NCBI GenBank assembly: GCA_029939015.1
Contig: JAOZTV010000112.1
Location: 1 to 8,999 of the forward strand
DNA from: Candidatus Aminicenantota bacterium
GTDB lineage: Bacteria; Acidobacteriota; Aminicenantia; UBA2199
Reading direction: 5' to 3'
Length of the DNA: 8,999 bases
Positions 5,105 through 8,999 of the stretch are shown piece after piece. Position 1 is the stretch's first letter, and the number at the start of each line of letters is the position of its first letter. Made by a program: the position numbers and the translations under genes. Below the pieces are notes generated by a model, which saw nothing but the letters and a program-made list of their open reading frames with translations, was not told the DNA's origin and did not search any database.

Positions 5105-7753
5105 TTGGAACTAAATATGAATGATAATGTACAAAAAAATGAAAATGATGAATTAAAAAACGAAGTAGCAGAAAACTTTGGAATTGAAGATTATAAATTA
5201 TCACAGGTTGAATTTCTGTCAGATATGTATCAGAGCTGGTTTTTGGAATATGCATCTTATGTAATACTTGAAAGAGCAGTACCATATTTGAATGATGGTT
5301 TAAAACCTGTTCAGCGTAGAATTCTTCATGCAATGAAAAGACTTGATGATGGCAGATTTAATAAGGTTGCAAATATTATTGGTTTTACAATGCAGTATCA
5401 CCCTCATGGAGATAGGTCAATTGGTGATGCACTTGTAACATTAGGACAGAAAGATTTACTAGTAGAAACACAGGGGAATTGGGGTAATATTTTAACAGGT
5501 GATAATGCAGCCGCACCAAGATATATTGAAGCAAGGTTATCTAAACTTGGGCTTGAAATTCTTTTTAATGCTAAGACTACTGAATGGAAGATGAGTTATG
5601 ATGGACGAAATAAGGAACCTGTACATTTACCTGTGAAATTTCCCTTAATGCTTGCTCTTGGCGTAGAGGGTATTGCTGTAGGTTTAGCATCTAAAGTTCT
5701 TCCTCATAATTTCATTGAACTCATTGAAGCGAGTATAGCTTATTTGCAAAATGAAGAGTTTGAAATATTTCCTGATTTTCTAACAGGTGGTATGGCTGAT
5801 TTTTCAAGATATAATAAGGGACTTCAGGGTGGCAAGGTAAGGGTTAGAGCAAAGATTAGTAAACTTGATAAAAAAACACTGATAATTACAGAAATACCCT
5901 TTGGAAAAACAACGGGAAGTTTAATTGATTCTATTTTGAATGCAAACGATAAGGGTAAAATAAAAATCAAAAAAATTGATGATAATACGGCAGCAAATGT
6001 TGAAATACAAATACATCTTCATACAAATATTTCCCCTGACCAGACTATTGATGCTCTATATGCTTTTACAGATTGTGAGATTTCAATTTCTCCAAATGCC
6101 TGTATAATTTATGATAATAAACCTGAATTTATTGGAGTTGACGAAATATTAAAAAGGTCTGCAGACAAGACAGTTGCTTTATTAAAATTAGAGCTGGAAA
6201 TCAGAATGTCTGAACTAAAAGACCAATGGCATTTATCATCACTTGAAAAAATATTTATTGAAAATAGAATATATAATCTTATTGAAGATTGTGAGACCTG
6301 GGAATCTATTATTGAAACAATAGATAGGGGACTTGACCCATTTAAAAAATTATTACTGAGAGAAGTTACACGGGATGACATTATACGACTAACTGAAATA
6401 AAGATTAAAAGAATTTCAAAATATAATGCTTTTAAGGCTGAAGAGTTTATTAAATCCCTTGAAGAGGAAATGAAGCTTGTTGCTTATGATCTTAAACATA
6501 TTATAGATTACTCAATTCATTATTTTAAACAGTTAATTGAAAAATATGGAAAGGGAAGAGAAAGAAAAACAGAGATAAAATCTTTTGATACTATTGAGGC
6601 TACAAAGGTTGTTGCCGCTAATCAGAAATTATTTGTAAATCGAAAAGAAGGTTTTTTTGGTACATCTTTGAAAAAAGAAGAGTTTGTCGCTGATTGTTCA
6701 GACATTGATGATATTATAGTTTTCTTAAAAACCGGAAAATATTATATTGCAAAGGTAAATGGTAAATCATTTGTTGGAAAAGATATAATTCATATAGCTG
6801 TCTTTAAAAGAAATGATAAACGAACCGTTTATAATGTTATATATAAAGACGGAAAAGATGGAAACATAATGATTAAACGATTTAATGTTACCGGTATAAC
6901 ACGAGATAAGGAATATGACCTTACTAAGGGGACATCTGATTCAAAAATCCTCTATTTTACCAATAATCCTAATGGCGAGGCTGAGGTAATAAAGGTTAAT
7001 CTAAAACAGAAGGCAAGGATAAGAAATCTCCAGTTTGAATTTGAATTTTCATCAATTGCAATAAAGGGTAGAAGTTCTATTGGAAATATTCTCTCAAGGC
7101 ACGATATTGATAAGATAAGACTAATGGAAAAAGGTGTTTCAACCCTTGGTGGTAGAAAAATCTGGTTTGACAATAGTGTAAATAGGTTAAACTCTGAAAA
7201 CCGTGGGGCTTATCTTGGAAGTTTTTCAGGTAACGATATGATTATCGCTTTTTCAAAGTCTGGAAAGATGGAATTATGTACTTATGACCTCTCACATCAT
7301 TTCGAAGATAATATAATTTTAATTGAAAAATATGATAAAGAAAAAAAATATATGGCTGTATCTTTTGATGCTGAGCAAAAATATCATTATCTGAAAAGGT
7401 TTCAGGTTGAAGAAACGGAGAAGTCACTTAGTATTATTGGAGATGACCCAAAATCAAGATTAGTCCTGTTGACTAATACAAATGGCTCAGAGGTAGAATT
7501 ATTCTTTGGTGGTAAACATAGAAAAAGAGAGAATGAAATAATTAAAACTGATGAATTTATTTCAATTAAGGGAATAAAGGCAAGAGGGAAAAGGGTTACG
7601 ATTTATGAAATCGAAAAACTTGAATTAATAATAAACGAAAGTAATAATGAAAAATTGATTGATGACGAAAATAATGGAATAGATATTGAAACAGAAGCTA
7701 CAGAAAATAATGAACAAGAGAAGGCTCCTGTACAGAGAAAATTACCATTTTAA
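5105..7753 (+). CDS. parC: DNA topoisomerase IV subunit A, Bacteroidota type
   Basis: This type IIA topoisomerase subunit breaks and rejoins DNA and, paired with ParE, decatenates daughter chromosomes. The 882 residues include the DNA-gate domain (about 30-500), with LNDGLKPVQRRILHAM near the start, YHPHGD at 98-103 and the catalytic Tyr140 preceded by R139 (APRYIEARL). Phrases such as ILTGDNAAAPRYIEARLSKL, and later DKGKIKIKKIDDNTAANVEI and TGITRDKEYDLTKGT, match the Bacteroidota ParC lineage rather than the E. coli one. The C-terminal domain (about 510-850) should be a beta-pinwheel DNA wrapper, with KGRSSIGN in the place of a GyrA-box-like motif. An acidic tail ends in QRKLPF. Two starts are possible: TTG at 5105 with AGGAA 9 nt upstream, or ATG at 5117 with only a weak GGA. 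The extra four residues carry no domain. parE is not adjacent. GyrA is the alternative name, but the sequence type favours ParC. Confidence 0.93.
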   Translation: MELNMNDNVQKNENDELKNEVAENFGIEDYKLSQVEFLSDMYQSWFLEYASYVILERAVPYLNDGLKPVQRRILHAMKRLDDGRFNKVANIIGFTMQYHPHGDRSIGDALVTLGQKDLLVETQGNWGNILTGDNAAAPRYIEARLSKLGLEILFNAKTTEWKMSYDGRNKEPVHLPVKFPLMLALGVEGIAVGLASKVLPHNFIELIEASIAYLQNEEFEIFPDFLTGGMADFSRYNKGLQGGKVRVRAKISKLDKKTLIITEIPFGKTTGSLIDSILNANDKGKIKIKKIDDNTAANVEIQIHLHTNISPDQTIDALYAFTDCEISISPNACIIYDNKPEFIGVDEILKRSADKTVALLKLELEIRMSELKDQWHLSSLEKIFIENRIYNLIEDCETWESIIETIDRGLDPFKKLLLREVTRDDIIRLTEIKIKRISKYNAFKAEEFIKSLEEEMKLVAYDLKHIIDYSIHYFKQLIEKYGKGRERKTEIKSFDTIEATKVVAANQKLFVNRKEGFFGTSLKKEEFVADCSDIDDIIVFLKTGKYYIAKVNGKSFVGKDIIHIAVFKRNDKRTVYNVIYKDGKDGNIMIKRFNVTGITRDKEYDLTKGTSDSKILYFTNNPNGEAEVIKVNLKQKARIRNLQFEFEFSSIAIKGRSSIGNILSRHDIDKIRLMEKGVSTLGGRKIWFDNSVNRLNSENRGAYLGSFSGNDMIIAFSKSGKMELCTYDLSHHFEDNIILIEKYDKEKKYMAVSFDAEQKYHYLKRFQVEETEKSLSIIGDDPKSRLVLLTNTNGSEVELFFGGKHRKRENEIIKTDEFISIKGIKARGKRVTIYEIEKLELIINESNNEKLIDDENNGIDIETEATENNEQEKAPVQRKLPF

Positions 7754-7760
7754 AAAATTA

Positions 7761-7767
7761 GGAGGAA
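7761..7767 (+). promoter_or_regulatory. Strong ribosome binding site of pepT
   Basis: GGAGGAA is the best Shine-Dalgarno match in the window. It lies in the 20-nt gap after parC and precedes the ATG at 7774, fixing that start. No terminator or promoter is seen in the gap, so pepT is probably co-transcribed with parC. Confidence 0.8.
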
Positions 7768-7773
7768 GAAAAT

Positions 7774-8999
7774 ATGGAATTTAATGGAATGTTAGATAGG
7801 TTTTTAGAATATGTAAAAATTGATACTCAGTCAGATGAGAGTTCGGAAAGTTTTCCATCAACTGATACACAATTGGGTTTGGCAAAACGATTGGTAAAAG
7901 ATTTGAAAAAAATTGGTTTGAAAGATGCATCTGTAAACAAATGGGGATATGTGCTTGCAACCCTTGATTCAAATGTTAATGAAAAACGTCCAACAATTGC
8001 TTTAATTGCACACATGGATACAGCACCTGATATGTCAGGCAATGGAGTAGTTCCAATAATCACAAAAGATTATAATGGACAGGATATTGTATTATCAAAA
8101 AAAGATAATATTATCCTGACAGTAAAAGAGAATCCATATTTACTTGAAAAAAAAGGTCAAACTATAATTACTACAAGTGGCAATACCCTACTTGGTGCAG
8201 ATAATAAAGCTGGTATAGTTGAAATTTTTGCAGCTTTGGAGTATATGATAGCAAATCCAGAAATTCCACATCCAAAGATCAGAGTATTATTTACGCCTGA
8301 TGAAGAGATTGGAAAGGGAGTTGACAATATAACTAAAGAGGAAATTGATGCTGATTTTGCATATACCATTGATGGTGGTAAACTTGGTGAGATTGAGGAC
8401 GAAACTTTTTGTGCAGACTCTGCTGATATTATAATTACCGGAGTAAATGTTCATCCTGGTTATGCAAAGGATAAACTATTAAATGCCGTTAAAATTGCAG
8501 CTGATATTGTTGAACAATTTCCTAAAGATGTGATGTCACCGGAGACAACTGAAAACAGAGAGGGTTATATTCATCCATATAGTATTTCAGGCTTTGCTGA
8601 AAAATGTTCAATTAAAGTGCTTGTCAGAGATTTTGATGAAGATGGATTAAAGGCAAAAGAAGACTATTTGCAAAAACTTGTTAATACAATGTCTAAAAAA
8701 TACCCAAAGGCATCTATTGGGTTAAAAATCTCTGAATCATATAGGAATATGAAAGTGATTCTTGATAAGTACCCAGAGGTAAAAGAAATTGCAGTTAAAG
8801 CAATTGAAAAAGCAGGTATTAAACCAATAAAAAGTATTATCAGAGGTGGGACAGATGGTGCAAGATTAAGTTTTATGGAATTACCAACGCCTAACCTTTT
8901 TACAGGTGGAATAAATTTTCACTCAAAATATGAATGGATAGTATTAGAAGATATGTATAAGGCATCAGAGGTAATAATCAATCTTATGAAACTCTGGGC
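7774..8999 (+). CDS. pepT: Peptidase T (tripeptide aminopeptidase, M20 family), 3' end cut by window
   Basis: PepT is a cytoplasmic dizinc peptidase that removes the N-terminal residue from tripeptides. The frame is open for 408 codons to the window edge. The usual family length is about 410 residues, so only the last few are missing. The M20 metal and catalytic residues are all present: H80 and D82 in HMDTAPD, D143 in LLGADNKAG, the E177-E178 pair in FTPDEEIGKG, D200 in TIDGGKLGEIEDE, and H383 in FHSKYEW. The inserted dimerisation (lid) domain contains H227 in GVNVHPGYAKDKLLNA. The family motif is normally GADDKAG; here the second Asp is Asn, while the first, metal-bridging Asp is kept. It follows parC by 20 nt on the same strand. 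The two have no obvious functional link. Confidence 0.95.
   Translation, partial: MEFNGMLDRFLEYVKIDTQSDESSESFPSTDTQLGLAKRLVKDLKKIGLKDASVNKWGYVLATLDSNVNEKRPTIALIAHMDTAPDMSGNGVVPIITKDYNGQDIVLSKKDNIILTVKENPYLLEKKGQTIITTSGNTLLGADNKAGIVEIFAALEYMIANPEIPHPKIRVLFTPDEEIGKGVDNITKEEIDADFAYTIDGGKLGEIEDETFCADSADIIITGVNVHPGYAKDKLLNAVKIAADIVEQFPKDVMSPETTENREGYIHPYSISGFAEKCSIKVLVRDFDEDGLKAKEDYLQKLVNTMSKKYPKASIGLKISESYRNMKVILDKYPEVKEIAVKAIEKAGIKPIKSIIRGGTDGARLSFMELPTPNLFTGGINFHSKYEWIVLEDMYKASEVIINLMKLW

Noticed and set aside
4992..5333. Minus-strand open frame of 113 codons across the REP-like element
   Set aside because: It spans the end of the lipoprotein gene and the start of parC, has low-complexity His/Phe-rich content and no recognisable domain.

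Overview
The window is an AT-rich bacterial segment (roughly 30% GC by eye) with short, mostly overlapping genes. One incomplete gene lies on the minus strand (1018 down past position 1). It is divided by a 131-bp divergent promoter region from a six-gene plus-strand block that runs off the right edge. The topoisomerase subunit is clearly of the Bacteroidota type. Together with the low GC and the gene order, this suggests a member of, or neighbour to, the FCB group (Bacteroidota and uncultivated relatives). A spirochaete or another lineage with such a topoisomerase is not excluded, so the assignment is tentative.

Left part (1-1018, minus): a COG2865-type ATP-binding regulator of the AlbA_2/HATPase_c_4 kind. 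It has two oddities. The core of its N-terminal AlbA_2 domain appears to be missing by an in-frame deletion. Its C-terminal linker is a perfect 12-bp tandem array that encodes repeated Thr-Ser-Gly-Lys and is cut by the window edge. Because no stop codon is visible, a simple ORF search misses this gene.

Middle (1019-1149): back-to-back sigma70-like promoters, each with a perfect TATAAT and a 17-bp spacer, and a small inverted repeat over the leftward -35 box.

Right part (1150-8999, plus): plsY and gpsA (glycerol-3-phosphate formation and its first acylation, the start of phospholipid synthesis), then an FHA-GAF-adenylate cyclase, a TPR lipoprotein, a parC-type topoisomerase IV subunit A and a peptidase T missing only its last residues. 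The first four overlap by 8, 16 and 1 nt, which suggests translational coupling. A 50-nt gap with a GC-rich, REP-like hairpin separates the lipoprotein from parC, and a 20-nt gap with a strong ribosome binding site precedes pepT.

Most of the window is ordinary housekeeping sequence. The least ordinary points are the regulator with its coding minisatellite and lost domain core, the cAMP-signalling protein locked between phospholipid synthesis and a lipoprotein gene, and the hairpin element before parC. I see no CRISPR array, rRNA, tRNA, insertion sequence or phage gene.
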